DNA of 64,000 nucleotides from Pomphorhynchus laevis (GCA_012934845.2 WNNJ02001872.1:1-64000), one strand, 5' to 3'. Numbered from the stretch's first letter, positions 1 through 13,249 are shown. Numbers and translations: made by a program. The notes: a model not told the origin generated them from the sequence alone.

Positions 1-680
1 TAATGATTGCTAAATTTTTTAGTTTCGGTATCGAGGGGAGCTCCCCGAGTCAGTAACATAGTTCTTTTTAAATTAACTAACCTGAAAGTCCGAAGGGAAA
101 GATGTAGGAGAAGGTACTTTACATTTAACATTTGTAATTCCAGCGGAATCGTTGAATTCAGGCACATTTCCATAGGAGCTTTGATGCTCCGACACGAAAT
201 GAGCGTTTTCACTTGTGCACATTTATATATGTGCGTATTTATATATAAAGATAGTGCAAAATATTTAGGAAGATTTATTGGGGCAGGTGAATACGTAAAG
301 TCACGAGTTAAAGAAACGGTCCACGATTGGATGTCACTTGATCAGCTTATTGAGATGGCACCAATCAACGCATTCTCGGCCTACGTTTTATTGACAAGGG
401 CCTTCTAAAACCAACATACTTATATATTCAGAACTTGCAAAAACCACAAGCGGTTAGTTAAAAGCATTTGTTCCCGGCTGTTCGAGCATTTATTACCTCA
501 TATTTCAGGTACTGAACCGATTAAAGAGAAAGATGGAATACTGATTACAATTCCGTTCAAATTTGGTGAACTCGCAAATTATAGCCCGACCGAAAAAGGA
601 AATGTATATATATGTATAACTACCTCTTTTAATGAGGTAGTTAGAAACAGCCTCTATTTTGTCAGATATCGACTCGTATT
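1..680 (+). pseudogene. RT fragment of an unassigned retroelement family
   Basis: The reading from about 250 to 410 gives AKYLGRFIGAGEYVKSRV followed by a stretch matching the post-palm region of a reverse transcriptase family with the pattern YLGxxIG...VxxKVxxW...L..IA..xPxxAY. Downstream codons to about 600 continue with residues resembling the FRT...LxPHISG and ELANYSP part of the same family. The family is the one seen more completely at 9.8-12.8 kb. The copy is broken and runs off the left edge. Clade assignment is uncertain and I have no alignment to back it. Confidence 0.5.
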
Positions 681-2920
681 TCTCAACATAGAGGAATAAT
701 CAAATAGATGTAAAGGCAAATTTCTACTGATAAAATACTTAAATACATAAAATATAAATACCAGAAATAATATTAAAAATTTAAGAAAACGAAGAAAAAG
801 TGTCATTCCAAACAATTTAATGCTATCGAAATATTTGAATTTTCATCTTCATTAAATTCCTGTATAGTTGATATTAATCCTTAATACCTCCTGAAATAAA
901 ATCAGGTATTACTTCAAATATCTGGATTTTCATCTTCAGATAAATTGCACCTCTTTACTCATACACAAAAGTTTAGCTTTGCATTTTACATAATATACAA
1001 ATATTTATGGCAAATAAAAAACAGAAAAAACTTTAAATGTTACAAAGAAAATATACCAAAGAAAATGTCAGTACTTTTTCTTTTTATAGCAAAGAAACTG
1101 TCAGTACTGCAAAACCAAAACCAAAAATAAAACAACTACAAAAATAAATTGAGGAAATTAAAATATATGAAATTTTAAAATTGAAAATCAGAACAAATAA
1201 AACTTAAAACAAAAAGTTTTAAATTTAAAAATGTTCAAATTAAAATTACTTGAAAGGCTTTAAAATTATTTATAAAGTATTTCTCTAATAAGCATTTTGT
1301 GTTCAAAATATTTGACAATTTTAATTCAATTCAACTTTAATAATGCTCTATATAAGTAGGATAACACCTACTTGATGTTCTAATGATGTGCAACACAAAG
1401 CTTAATTAAACGACATTAAAATATACGACAAATAAAAAACTCAAAACTAAAAATGCAACAAAAATATCTTAATATTTTTAAGTATATTCAGAAAATATAA
1501 GTAAATTTAAGAAAATATCAAAATGCTTAAGCACGTTTTAAATTGATTTGATATTACGCATGCCCTCTCATGCCCGAATGGATGATTTAATTTTGTCCGT
1601 CACAATATTGTAATCGATGAAATATCTAAATGTTTAAGCACGTTTTGTAAGTGCGTAATAATAGAGCGTTAACGTAAATCTCGATATGTTGAAACCAAAT
1701 CAAAACCAAAATCAAAAAATAAAGAAACTACAAAAAAAACCATAAAAAATTAGTATAAAAATAAAAATTAAATTTTGGAAATTATAAGATTGAAAATAAA
1801 AACACAGAACAAATAAAATTAAAAAATCAAAGATGGAAATTTAAAAACAAAACCAGAAGTAATTTGTGAATATTTGAATCAGAAATCTTCAAATTTAAAT
1901 TATTTAAAAGAGCATATTTTATTGGTCTACCAAAATTATTTACTGACGCAACCTTTTGGAGTCTAAACATTCGTTCATCCTTTAGATACAATGTGCTCCC
2001 AACACACAGAACATTTATATCCCAATTCAAATTCAATAATGATCTAAATCAGTGGGATATTATTGGTCTAATATTACCATTTGCTAAATCACCCTTGAGG
2101 TTCTAAAGATTTGTTCATCCTTTAAAAAAATATAAAAACATATTTTTAATTTAAAAATTAAACTAACGAAAATATATTGAGAGTAATCAAATATAAATGA
2201 GGTCTCAAAATGATCAAAAATGTTTATTTTTTATTTTGAATATAATTTTAAACTGTTATAATTTTCAGACGATATGTATCAATTAAATTATTTAAATGTT
2301 TCTTAAGGTGATCGATATTATTGCATATTATGGCGATACGTAAACTTTCTTGATCTGAAGTATTTTATTTAATTAAATTTTGTATGCGTGAATCAATTTA
2401 GTCCCAAGCAAATTCAGAAAATAATATACGTGAACAAATAATCAAGGTATTGTGAATAAATTTATCTTAAAAACTGCAAACTTACAAAGATTTTAAGTTA
2501 TATGTTTCGGGCAGTTGTGCTTTGGTTATCTTCACTATTCGATTGAATGATAAGTTTCTACACAAAGACAAATACATTGAATACATAATCAAAAGGTTTA
2601 CAATTTATATTTTTTAATAGTTTAGGGCATTTTAAGCGATTAAATGCAAAAATTCATTTGTTTATATTCACAAAATCATTGCCAAATTTAAACTGTCAGT
2701 GCAAAATTATATTCCAATACGAGATACGGTTTAAATTGTATCAGTTCGAGCTTTATTCATGTATAATGCATTTAACTGAATAAAGTATTTCCTTTAAATT
2801 TCCTTGTATAGATATGAAGAATAATAGAAAAATGTGTAAAACTTAAGATGCCCCAGAAAATCTGTACAAAATATGTACAAAAAGTCAAATATAGAAGTAA
2901 ATACATAATTTGGCATATCA
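681..2920. other. AT-rich stretch without recognisable genes
   Basis: Long A/T-rich sequence with only short, low-complexity ORFs. A short motif around TTAAGCACGTTTT occurs twice near 1527 and 1636. I see no gene, RNA or known element. Confidence 0.6.
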
Positions 2921-2924
2921 ATAA

Positions 2925-3222
2925 ATAAGCTAACTGAGTCTACGTATTTTATATTGCAAATTAAAAATAATGCAAAATAAAGGTTAATAGTTAAAATCAA
3001 TTAATAATAAATAATTGTTATAAGATTTTATATAATTTATATCAAGATAAATTATGAACTGAAATTAAAAATCAAAATAAATTTTTATGAATTGACTTAT
3101 AGATAATAAACTATGTATCAGAATAAGGATTAGAGGTCATCATGAGGAACTGATACGTTATAAGGTTCCGGTCCCTGTTCCTCTACCCAACATAGCAGCG
3201 GGGCCAAATACATGCTCTATTT
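2925..3222 (-). repeat. Dispersed repeat R, copy 1
   Basis: First copy of a family found at least seven times here. It starts with CTAACTGAGTCTACGTATT, runs through an A/T-rich body with TGAATTGAC and GTATCAGAATAAGGATTAGA, and ends in a GC-richer block with GGTTCCGG and GGGGCCAAATA. On the opposite strand the GC-rich end reads GGCCCC ... GGGxCCGRAACC, a conserved inverted pair. No coding capacity and no obvious Pol III boxes, so a non-autonomous element or old MITE is likely. Confidence 0.7.
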
Positions 3223-3383
3223 CATATTTATTGCTTCATAGATATCATGATATAACCAAATTTTATTAATGTTCTACCTCTGTCCCCAAGCAAATTAAAC
3301 TCAAATTATAACCCAATAAAACGTCATCAAAATGAATGATATTAATTTATTTTATCAAGTAAACTCAGACTAATCAGATTAAG

Positions 3384-4407
3384 GATAATATTATAATATT
3401 AAGATAATATTATATTCAGAGGAATATTACCCTTAAGTGAGCACTCAGATAAATCTTTCCATCTTGATTCAATGTTTCATTAAACTTATCTTCCTGAAAT
3501 GTTTGTTAAACGATCTTTTACATCAAAGCTATATAATGTTAAGTTCGTAATAAAGCCTGAAATCTTACTAATCCAGTCGTTATTATCTTCAATCGTAAAG
3601 GAATTCGTATATACATCACCCTATACTAAAATTAGCTTTTTTGCCTTTTTGTAATTAGCGGATTGTATATTATATATAATTAATTATAAATTGTATAATT
3701 TATAATTAATTAATTATTAATTAATTAATTAATTTTGCCTTTTTGTAAAAAGCGAGATTGTATGAGGCAATAAGGCAGCGAATGGATAATTGGCTTTGAG
3801 CATTTTCAACAAACTATACATTATGCTAGCCAAACAACTTGTTAGATGCTGGAATTATAGAATTCCACAGTTTATTTCTTTCATTTCTAGTATAATATTA
3901 TAATATTAAGATAATATTATATTCAGAAGAATATTACCCTTAAGTGAGCATTTAGATAAATCTTTCCATCTTGATTCAATGTTTCATTAATCTTATCTTC
4001 CTGAAATGTTTGTTAAACGATCTTTTACATCAAAGCTATATAATGTTTAATTCGTAATAAAGCCTGAAATCTTACTAATTAAGTCGTTACTATCTTCAAT
4101 CGTAAAAGAGTTTGTATATACATCACCTTATAACATAAGGTGATGTATTACTTCTTCCTTTTTGTGAAAAGCAAGATTATATGATTATATTTTTATTATT
4201 TTTGTAAAAAGCGAGATTATATTGTAATTACTTTTGCCATAATTAATTAATTTTCCTTTTTGTAAAAAGCGAGATTGCATGAAGCAGTAAGGCAGCGACT
4301 GGATAATTGGCTTTGTGAATTTTCAGTAAACTATACATTATGCTGACCAACCAACCTGTTAGATGCTGGAATTATAAAATTCCACAGTTTATTTCTTTCA
4401 TTTCTAG
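3384..4407. repeat. Head-to-tail direct duplication of about 0.5 kb
   Basis: 3384-3890 and 3891-4407 match over almost all their length, including ATATTACCCTTAAGTGAGCA, AAAGCCTGAAATCTTACTAA and TTTTTGTAAAAAGCGAGATT, each about 500-520 bp apart. Both copies are non-coding. The second copy carries a perfect palindrome (4118-4148) where the first does not. Confidence 0.85.
4118..4148. repeat. Perfect palindrome, 13-bp arms
   Basis: Arms 4118-4130 and 4136-4148 with a 5-nt loop. The paralogous place in the first duplicate (about 3615-3640) lacks the second arm. Confidence 0.9.
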
Positions 4408-4409
4408 AA

Positions 4410-7400
4410 TTCTACATTTTATCTTTCTATAATACAATTACTCTGATCCGCTTTTATTAATGAAGATAACTTCCTCATTATAGATTATGCAAATGTATTA
4501 AATAAAGATATTTAATTTGGTAAAAACATTATGAAAAAATTATACCTCAGTTTAGAATAGTTCAAAACTGTGTCTCACCTTAGTTTAAATAGATTGGAAA
4601 TGAGTGTTGCATTTAGAAAGAGCATATTTAAATTTACTATTTAAAACAACACGTACTTAAAATTTTTACTTACAAATAATGGACATTTGGAATAAATTTA
4701 AATATTGCGAAATTCAATTCTTCCATTATGTTGCCAGAAAGTGAACTACAATTTAGAGGATATAATAAGGTTTACGGATAATATGTTTATTTACAGATGA
4801 ACAAGGTAAGGAGCATTCACGCGATAGAGAAAATTCATTGATGAAACATTTGAACGCAGAATCGATCTTGACATACAACAAAGGCAATCAATATTTTAGA
4901 AAAATAATATATTTCAAATAATAGATAATAAAACAATGCAGATTGCTCTTAGTCGGAACTTTTTTTATTATCGACTAATTTAATAACATTTAACAACATT
5001 TATTCGAACACAATAGAGTAGTAGAGTGTTAACTGAAAGAAATATTTTATACTAGTTTTATCTCGGAAATATGATCTAGCTATTTATAAAAAGCCTTCTT
5101 TATTTATAAAAAGTATATACAAAGCAACTTGATTTAATATTAAATTGAATATTCGTATCAACTCAATATTTATATTAAATATCAACGCAACTTATTAGGC
5201 AAAATGTTTACCTCCATAATACAGATGCTGAGTAAATCGCTACAATATAATTAGTATATTGTAAGACCTCAACCAGTACAATTGCATATCTTGTAATTTA
5301 ATGTGAGCTTTATTTAACATTAATGTCAGATAAAGTGAATGAAATCATTGGTAGATGAAGTAAATATTCATGTTATAACATATAAACAACCCGACGCTAA
5401 AGGCAATTCCCGATTGATCATGTACATCGTTTGGTTAAGAAGCGAATTCAATAATTTTTAAAGCATATAACTACCTGATGAACAAATACAATTCCCAAAT
5501 GTTCATAAGTTTGTTTCCTGGAGCGAATTCAATAATTTTTAAAGCATAAGCAAATGCTGGTATAAAACCAAAATCAGTTTATCACTTGATCAATTGTAAG
5601 CGCGAGATTAAAGAAATTGTACAAAATCGGAAGATTTAATTAGAAAGTAGCAAAAAATAATAATGCATCTTACATGATAGTAGCTCCGGTAGTCCCATGA
5701 AGCGAAACCCAGTCGGTAAACACTGTAGATTCTAATTCTCTGATTACAAAACAGAAACATTTTACAAACTGCAATAAATTAAATTATAAAATATAAAAAA
5801 TGTTATAATTTAGCCTATTTAAATATATTCGTTATATAAGAAGCTAGTATTTAACGATTAGAATTATATAGAAACTAAATTAATTCAAATGTCTTAATGA
5901 TCTAATTGGTTATAAAGAAAACCTTGTAACTTTAGCGAAGTTAGCATTTTGTTTAATTTATACATGTATATTAAGTTACGAAGTAAAGCTTTCAACAAAA
6001 TCATAAAGTTGATATTTTTCAGCGGCTAAATGAGTGACATGTGGTCACTCACTTGTTGGGAATAAAAGCAACTTCTTAATTCAAATGTATTAATTAAATG
6101 CGAGGAAAATGCGACAAAATATGACATAATCCTTTTACGAGGTTAGCAAATCAACTAAATAAAGGAATTACCTAATTATTTTTTAATTACAAATTATACA
6201 AATGCTTGCACATTTATTCAATAATGCTATGAATATTGGAAGATTACATACTTTGAGAATAAATAAAAAAATGCATTTTAGTAATTATTGCTCAAAGGTA
6301 AACGTTTGAAAAAGTCTAAACTGGTATTATTTTATGATCTACAAAACTTACATGTAAGTCAATTTATCCAAGCCAAAGTAGTCTTTGATGTTTATTGCAC
6401 AACCAGAAAATCTTCTAGAATTTAAATTATCTATTAATTTTTTATTAATACAATATTTTGCATTTTAGACAGAACATTTTGTTAATTCTAAAATTGTATC
6501 AGGATATATATAACGATTTATTCACTTTTTAATTGTGTTTTGTTTACACATCAATATTTTAAACTTTAATTTTCTACGGTCAGTGAAATTTAAGTTAAAT
6601 TAATAAAGAATTTTGCTTCGATATTATAAAACATTTTGCGATACAATTTGTGAATTATTAAATTATTTTATCGATACAAATAACAATTTATATAATCTTG
6701 AATTGTAATGAAATTTAAGGTATTAAATATTAAACAACAAAAGTGAAACATGAAGAAATACGGATCTATGGGATTGTAGACACGCTAGGAGATACGTAGG
6801 GATTGAAAGAAATAGAAAAATGAAAGACTTTTGCTTATAACAGAAAGTGTAATATAATCTTAGGCATTAATAGAGCGAAATAAGAATCTTAGGCATTAAG
6901 ATATTTGTTAGATTGACGAGTAAACAATAAAGCCAAAATGTTATTAACTCATTGCGTCATGCATTGAAAATTGTTTTTGTATATCAACGTGATTATACTT
7001 AAAATGAATTTTAAATAAATGTGTCAAAGATATAATTTAATCACATGAGAGAATGCATTTATCTTTTATGAATAAAATTTCGAAATTACATTAACTATCA
7101 AACTTACATTTCTTCGATCTGATTAAAAATTCCGTTTATATTAGGGCATTGAAGATGATTTAAAGTAATTGAACTAAAATAACATCAATTAGAAAACAAG
7201 GCGAATTAATTTGCAACAAAATCAATTCCAACTTTAACAGAAATCTGTCACAACCAAAAATAGCAAAATTAAATTAAGGAAAAATTCTGTAACTAACGAT
7301 TTATTATCAGCATCAAGTAAGAAATGCCTGTTATTGTAGTATTCGTTAATGACGATATCTAGTATCCGTTGATGACGTTAAGTTGTTTTAATTTCACCAG

Positions 7401-7548
7401 CTTTAGCAATTACTATATTGAACTAGTTAATGATATGACTTACTATGGAGTTACGATATGCCTGTTGAAGTAAAATCCTTCAAGCACTTGATTTGAATTT
7501 TGCAAATTAGTTTTCAATAAAAGTTAGAAAAGTACTCATCGCGGTTAA
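4410..7548. other. AT-rich stretch without recognisable genes
   Basis: No supported gene. One 26-bp direct repeat, beginning GCGAATTCAATAATTTTTAA, occurs at 5442 and 5523. Otherwise I see only short random ORFs and A/T runs. Confidence 0.6.
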
Positions 7549-8019
7549 TCAAGGTAATTTAATATGCAAGGTATTAAGAGACGAGACGGGAAGGACGGGA
7601 CGTGGGGTGTCGGGAAGTGAAAATACATTAGTTGTAACAAGTTGGGGCTCCGTCACTGTCTCAGTAGATTTATCATAAACTTGACAAAATCCATCTTGCT
7701 GCGATACAATTGGCGGCTCCTTCACTGTCTCAGTAGATTTATCAGAAATTTGAGAAATTCGATCATGCTGCGATGCCATTTTCAATTGCTCTAAGCGTTT
7801 TATTAACAAGTTGATTTGTTTCGCCGCACAGAATCCGCAGTAGAACGGTGGCCCGCCACAAGTTTCCTGACCCAAAGCACAATTATGTGTTACTGATGTC
7901 AAGATTTGACAGCCGCTAGCGGAGCATTCCACTTGTATGTTCTCGAGCTTGCCGGTTTTATCGGTATCAACAGAGATTGCTCGCTTGGCTTTTGGTAGAT
8001 TTTTCTTCTTGGCTCCCAT
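7549..8019 (-). CDS. Cys-rich 156-aa protein with internal 23-aa repeat, function unknown
   Basis: An open frame of 156 codons, clearly GC-richer than the surrounding sequence. It starts MGAKKKNLPK with a basic N-terminus. Residues 32-64 hold a cluster of metal-ligand type, C32, C37, H45, C47, C54, C61, C64 (ending FYCGFCAAKQ), which resembles a PHD- or zinc-ribbon-like finger. A short amphipathic helix follows (INLLIKRLEQLKM). Residues 83-128 are two copies of a 23-residue unit, each with DKSTETV; at DNA level this is a 69-bp direct repeat (about 7646 and 7715). The tail is Pro-rich. A PHD-like finger followed by a helix is a known plan for ORF1 of CR1-type LINEs, so this could be a lone ORF1, but no RT follows it. 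It could also be a small single-exon host gene. No name is justified. Confidence 0.5.
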   Translation of the reverse strand: MGAKKKNLPKAKRAISVDTDKTGKLENIQVECSASGCQILTSVTHNCALGQETCGGPPFYCGFCAAKQINLLIKRLEQLKMASQHDRISQISDKSTETVKEPPIVSQQDGFCQVYDKSTETVTEPQLVTTNVFSLPDTPRPVLPVSSLNTLHIKLP

Positions 8020-8944
8020 TAACGGTAGGTTGCAATAGTTTACAATTTTTAAAACTGCGCTCCTTGTCTACAAAAATGCTCTTTGTATATAAAAAAGGTT
8101 TAAGTTCTTCTTCTGTTGTTCTTCAGTTGTACTTTGTATATTAATTAAATTTACTTTAGATTGCATAGAACTCTAAAGTTGTCTTATCGAATACTTTAGT
8201 TCTAAGAGCTTGGACGGCTTCTATTTCATACGTTGAACATTTTTTAGTTGTTAAATAAAAAACTCTTTAAATTATTCATTAAAGGTTAAGTTTGCTAGAA
8301 CAATGTTTCCTTCAAACGGAGAAATGATAAAAGGTTAAATGGTTGCTCAATCTCTCACTTTGGCATACACAAATAAATAATCCAAATATCAGAATAATAA
8401 TTTGCATACCAATAATCACAGAATGAAATCTATTTTGCCACAAATTGATCCACGAAAATTTAAGCATACAATAAATGATTGAGTTAATAATTATGTTATG
8501 GGTAGGTAACCATAACCCAATGAAATTTATATGACAGTACGCAAGAATATATGTAAAAAGGTAAATGTAAAAAATATATATGTATAAAAGTTAATTAAGT
8601 TCTAAATTAAAAATTCTTTTTATTATTAATTAAAAATCAAGTTTGTTAAAAGTAGTTTCCTTCAAATGGATAAATGATAAAAGGTTAAATCGTTGCTCAA
8701 CCTTCAACTTTGACATACACAAATAAATAGTCCAAATATCAGAATAATAATTTGTATACCAATAATCATAGGATAAAATCCATTTCGCCACAAATTGATC
8801 GACAAAAACTTAGGTTATGCAACCATAGCACAATCGATTTTTACATTAAAAAATTGCATAAAAACTTGCAAGAATAAATATATTAAAGTTGCATCCATTG
8901 ATGTACAAATTTGTATACAAAACATTTATTATAGCATAAATTAT

Positions 8945-9030
8945 TTGTTCCGAAGCTAAAACGTTTCAGCATAATATTATTGATAGAGTTATACTAACAT
9001 GTTATGGCGAAACATTCACATATAAATTTT
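8945..9030. repeat. Short repeat with GAAGCTAAAACG motif, copy 1
   Basis: Shares CGAAGCTAAAACG and ATAATATTATTGATAGAGTT with 9565-9615 and 13095-13180. In the second copy GCTGAA and TTCAGC form a small stem. Origin unknown; it tracks the 8.3-9.4 kb repeat trio. Confidence 0.6.
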
Positions 9031-9165
9031 TGATAGATAGGTGTTATAGTTATTTTAGCATAGATGTATGTATATATTTCTCCGAATATAAAATTAATTA
9101 ATTTTTCTGACGCTTCTTTAATAACAGCTATATCTAAATTTGTTATTATTTACAAATTTGCGAAT
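9030..9165 (-). pseudogene. Penelope-like RT scrap around motif A
   Basis: Read on the minus strand, the bases match the motif A neighbourhood seen better at 58620-58790 (TLYTNLD ... IKEALVKLINLIFGKRYTY). Here STLY and IKEA...KLINFIFGE-like codons remain. A small palindrome with AAATTTGT arms interrupts motif A, absent from the 58.7 kb copy. Too short to be functional. Confidence 0.55.
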
Positions 9166-9564
9166 AAAGAGTTACTAAAATCTTAATTAAAATTTAATTA
9201 AAATTTTATTTAATAATTAATTCCTTCTAATTTCATCAGCTTCGTAAGTAAAAATTGATGTTAAAATAATTCCTTCAAACGGATAAATGATAAAAGGTAA
9301 AATAGTTGATTAATCTTTAACTTTGACATACACAAATAAATAATCCAAATATTAGAATAATCATTGAATACCAATAATTACATAATGAAATCAATTGTGC
9401 AACAAATTGCTCCGGAAAAACTTAAGTTATGCAACCATAGCACACTCGCGTTTTAAATTCAATGAAAGTTAAATGAAAGTATTCAAGAATGTATGTATTA
9501 GATTCCAATCCATGAATTCCAACACATTTTTATAAAATAATATTAAATATTACACAAATTATTT

Positions 9565-9615
9565 GTGCTGAAGCTAAAACGATTCAGCTTAATATTATTG
9601 ATAGAGTTATACATA
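9565..9615. repeat. Short repeat with GAAGCTAAAACG motif, copy 2
   Basis: Second copy of the motif at 8945-9030, with GCTGAA/TTCAGC stem. Confidence 0.55.
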
Positions 9616-9776
9616 TTATCAAATAATATGTTTAATATTATTGTATTAATAATACAATATTAACATTGACTGGTAAAAAATTCTTTACTTATAACTACAT
9701 ACATTATTAGAAGAGAAAATTTTTTCGGAAAATCTTGTCAACCAAGATTAATATTATTAATACTAATATATCGGCT

Positions 9777-12760
9777 CTAATATATTGGAACATACCAAAA
9801 GACAACATACCTAGAGGAAAGCCAGCAACAGAGCAAAAATTGCTGATCTTGCAACGGACAAGCGGCAAGATGCAAAGGGTTTCGGTGCTTTAATTCCGGA
9901 AATGCATTCCGCAATTGCGCGGCCCCTGAATGTTGTAATCGAGTAAGATCACATGCGCAATTCAAGTTAGAATCAGTCAGCACGGGTCAAATGTAGTTCA
10001 GCCGACGTTGAGTGAACATGAAGGTGATCGTTCAGAACCAGCAGATCCTTACATCTGTAAACTCGATCAGAATTTCAGAAAGATTATCAATTGACGACCA
10101 AACTTATTCACGCTTCCATTTTGCACCGCAAGCAACGAGTTCATCGACTTACTTTGTGCGAAATACGAGACCGTTGCAACAAAATTGAATGGTGAGCTAT
10201 TTGCATTGAAAAAATGGCAATAATGTGTCAATGCATTTTACAAAGAATTCCCGCAAGAAATGTATCAGGTATTCGAAAAAACTTTAGAGCGTAGATTAAA
10301 CATGTGGAAAAATGGCGAACTTGATGACCTCATCTGAAAAGCGCGTGCATTGCGAAGCAAGATAATTGCTAATTCACGGCCCAGACCGGCACAATCAGTG
10401 GCAAAAACGATTCATCAGCCTTATTGAATCAGGCAAAACAAAATCAGCAAAATAATTGCATGGATCAGCAATACCTTAATCAAAGTCCAGTCTATTCACT
10501 CCTTGATGAGTTTAATGAACGCACTGTCGGGGATATTTTAAACGATCTGCATCCAGGCGCCGCAATTTGTTAAAGGGATGTGCTACTGCAGGCACCACTT
10601 GAGGACTATGTGTATCACCATCCGGTTGAGTTCTCAGGTGTAGACACAAGAGAGATATTCGTGGCTTCTCTAAGGACTCAAGGCGGTGCAGGTCCTTTGG
10701 GAATTACCGCTCATGATTTCCAGCGTATGCTCAGCTCTTTTAAGCCTCACACTGCCGCTTCGGCTGAGAGTATTGCAATGTTAGCTCGACGGATTGCTAC
10801 GGAGCAGATAGATTTATCCGTGATTGAGGCATTAGTGGCAAGTCGTCTTGTTCTGTTAAACAAGAACCCTGGAATTGGCCTATAGGGGTTGGAGAGATAT
10901 TAAGGTGGGTAATCGGCGAAGCATTAATGAAAATTGTAAAGCAACCCTTGCAAACCGTGGTTTGCACTCAACATCTATGCGCCGCCCAAAGATCCGGTTT
11001 AGAATACACAATTCATTCTGCAACTAGCGCATTTCGCTCAGAAGATAACTTCGGAATTTTGACCGTCGACGCCATAAGTGCTTTTATCAGAGCGAGTCGC
11101 CAAGTTGCATTAGCCAACATATCATTTGTTTGTCCAGCATTAGCCCACGTCCTGCGAAATACTTATGCTGGCATCACCTTGATGGCAACTGAAGGGTATC
11201 ATCGGTGCTAATAAATGCTTCACCCAGGGCGACCCGTTCGACATTGCAGCTTTTACCGCGTTATCGATTCCGTTAATTCGGCGTATAAAGGGAAACATTA
11301 CACAAACGAAACAAAGATGGTACGCCGACGACGGAAATTTCGTTGGATCTGTCGAAGAATTGAAGAAAGTATGTGATATACTTGTGATAATCAAACCTTA
11401 ATATGGCTATATAGTTAAACCAGAAAAATCCAAGCTGCTTACACATCCCCACAATATTGGCAAGTCAAAAATGCTCTTTGACCATGAGAAGATCTCAATC
11501 ACTTGTAAAGGTATCAGGATGCTTTGCACACCTGTAGGTACGTTGGCTTACGTTAAACAAGAGGTCATACAAAAGGTACTTTGACGGTATGACCAAGTAG
11601 ATAAACTCAGCATCGCAGCGGATAGTGACGCTCACTCCATATATTTTGCATTCAACAGAGCATTGCCATGTCGTTGGACACACCTAATGAGAACAACGAG
11701 ATGTGATAGCAATTGGTTCATCACGCTGACTGCATCGATCAATGACTTCGCTGGTAAAGTTTGCGATTACTGCATGACTGAAGAGGATATGCCCATATTT
11801 GCTGTCCCTCCCCATATGGGTGGTCTTGGAATTAGACATCCTGTTTTTTCTCACAACATGAGTATGAATCTCCAAATCAATTGTGTAGTCCATTCGATAC
11901 CACAGAATCGCTTTATATTCACGAACAATTGCAATCGGATGCAGCGGGTCAAATAAAGTCGGCAAACTTCAAGCGGCCCATACTAGCTCGCTTGGTACTT
12001 AAGATGGACAAACCGAACATAAGTCATCTCCTGGAATATGCTTCAAAAAGGTGCATCAAATTAACTAACATCTCGACCACTTGATGATTACAGACTTTAT
12101 CCGACTACAACGGAGTTTCGTGACGCAATGTCTGTAACGTAAGCTTGAACCCCATCTAAGATAGTAAAAAATTTATGCGGAGATGATTTGCATAATGTTC
12201 ATGCATTGTCATGCAAAAGAGCGGTTTATTGACGATAGGTCATAATTAGATCCGCGACCTTGCATCAAAAGTACTCACAGACGTGTGTTCTGGGGTCGCC
12301 ACTAAGCCAAATCTATCTGGTGTTCATGATACAATATAAGTTTCGACAATAATGCGACAACTCGAAGACCAGACGCATGTCCTGATATTGTGTGCAGTGG
12401 ATTGTTCGGTGGTAGGATGGAAAGTACGTTTTTTGACGTATGCATTTTCAACGAAATAGCTCCATCCTATATATCGCGATCTTTGGCTGCGTGCTTCGAG
12501 TATCATGAGCAACGAAAGCGAAGCAAGTACGAAGAAAGGATACGTGAGATTGATCACACTATCTTCTGCCCATTAGTGTTTGCGTCAACGGGAGGTGCAG
12601 GCAGATTCCAATCTTCGTACGAGGCTCCGTACGAAGATTGGAATTGCGCTCGCAAAGTTGATATCACAATGTAGGCACCGCGTTCCAACTCAATGCACCT
12701 GTACATTCGGTCATAGACATTGAGTTGCAAATAGCACAACTATCATTATTTTCTTTTAAA
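9777..12760 (+). mobile_element. Broken retroelement with RT, unassigned family
   Basis: A roughly 3-kb GC-richer block. Near 9850-9960 a Cys-rich stretch (FRCFNSGNAF) may be a nucleic-acid-binding knuckle. From 10580 the reading gives GGAGPLGIT and LNKNPGI, then LTVDAISAF (motif A-like), TQGDPF (motif B-like), YADD (motif C) near 11310, and PHMGGLGIRHP near 11810. The end of the coding part is near 12590 (FASTGGAGRF). The order matches an RT family widespread in cnidarian and arthropod genomes (GGAGPSG, DAxNAF, TQGDP, ADD, GGLGI), but I cannot place it in a named clade. It is broken, with several interruptions, and looks old. No terminal repeats were found. Confidence 0.7.
12605..12644. repeat. 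Perfect palindrome, 17-bp arms
   Basis: Arms 12605-12621 and 12628-12644 around a 6-nt loop, inside the 3' part of the retroelement relic. Confidence 0.95.
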
Positions 12761-12948
12761 TATATTTTGAATTCGAAATATGTTGATTTCCATTTGCGGG
12801 AACTTCAAATATTAATTTATTGAAATAAAAAGATATTAATATTATAATAATTTTATATTATAATAATATTATTGATAGATAATATTACATATTATACATA
12901 AAAAAGTTATAAAAGTCAATTTTAAATAACAGATATAATTAATAAATA

Positions 12949-13055
12949 ACAGACTATGAAAAACAGACTATAAAAAATAGACTATGAAAAACAGACTATG
13001 AAAAAAAGCTATGAAAAACAGACGATGGATAACATACGATGTAAAACAGACGATG
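12949..13055. repeat. Minisatellite of CAGACTATGAAAAA units
   Basis: About seven imperfect 14-16 bp units: CAGACTATGAAAAA, drifting to CAGACGATGxATAA at the right. Confidence 0.85.
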
Positions 13056-13094
13056 TATTATATTTTCATTAAAATCATCAATTATAAAACAAAT

Positions 13095-13180
13095 TATTTG
13101 TGCCGAAGCTAAAACGATTTAGCTTAATATTATTGATAGTGTTATACTAACATACTTTCGGTGAAACATTCACAAATATG
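13095..13180. repeat. Short repeat with GAAGCTAAAACG motif, copy 3
   Basis: GCCGAAGCTAAAACGATTTA and ATATTATTGATAGTGTTATA match 8945-9030; also keeps GTGAAACATTCACA. Confidence 0.65.
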
Positions 13181-13249
13181 GCGTTACAAAACTTTATTGA
13201 ACTCAATATACGATTAATAATTTATATTTAGAGACTATCACTAGCTCTT

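Larger units (their letters stand above)
8300..9425. repeat. Three copies of a 150-170 bp repeat
   Basis: Copies near 8303-8470, 8650-8815 and 9265-9425 share TTCCTTCAAACGGA, AAATGATAAAAGG, TTTGACATACACAAATAAAT and CCAATAATCA. The spacing is about 350 and 614 bp. The body is non-coding and of unknown origin. Confidence 0.75.

Noticed and set aside
3660-3740. AT-rich tandem words resembling an origin or CRISPR-like repeat
   Set aside because: Simple TTAATTAA low complexity; no spacers and no regular period.
4790-4830. Mini-exon suggested by TTTATTTACAG, ATGAACAAG, GTAAGG
   Set aside because: A nine-base exon with no further exons in an AT-rich desert is most likely chance.
11140-12557. Minus-strand ORFs at 11140-11394, 11684-11965 and 12324-12557
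   Set aside because: They are shadows of the plus-strand RT relic.
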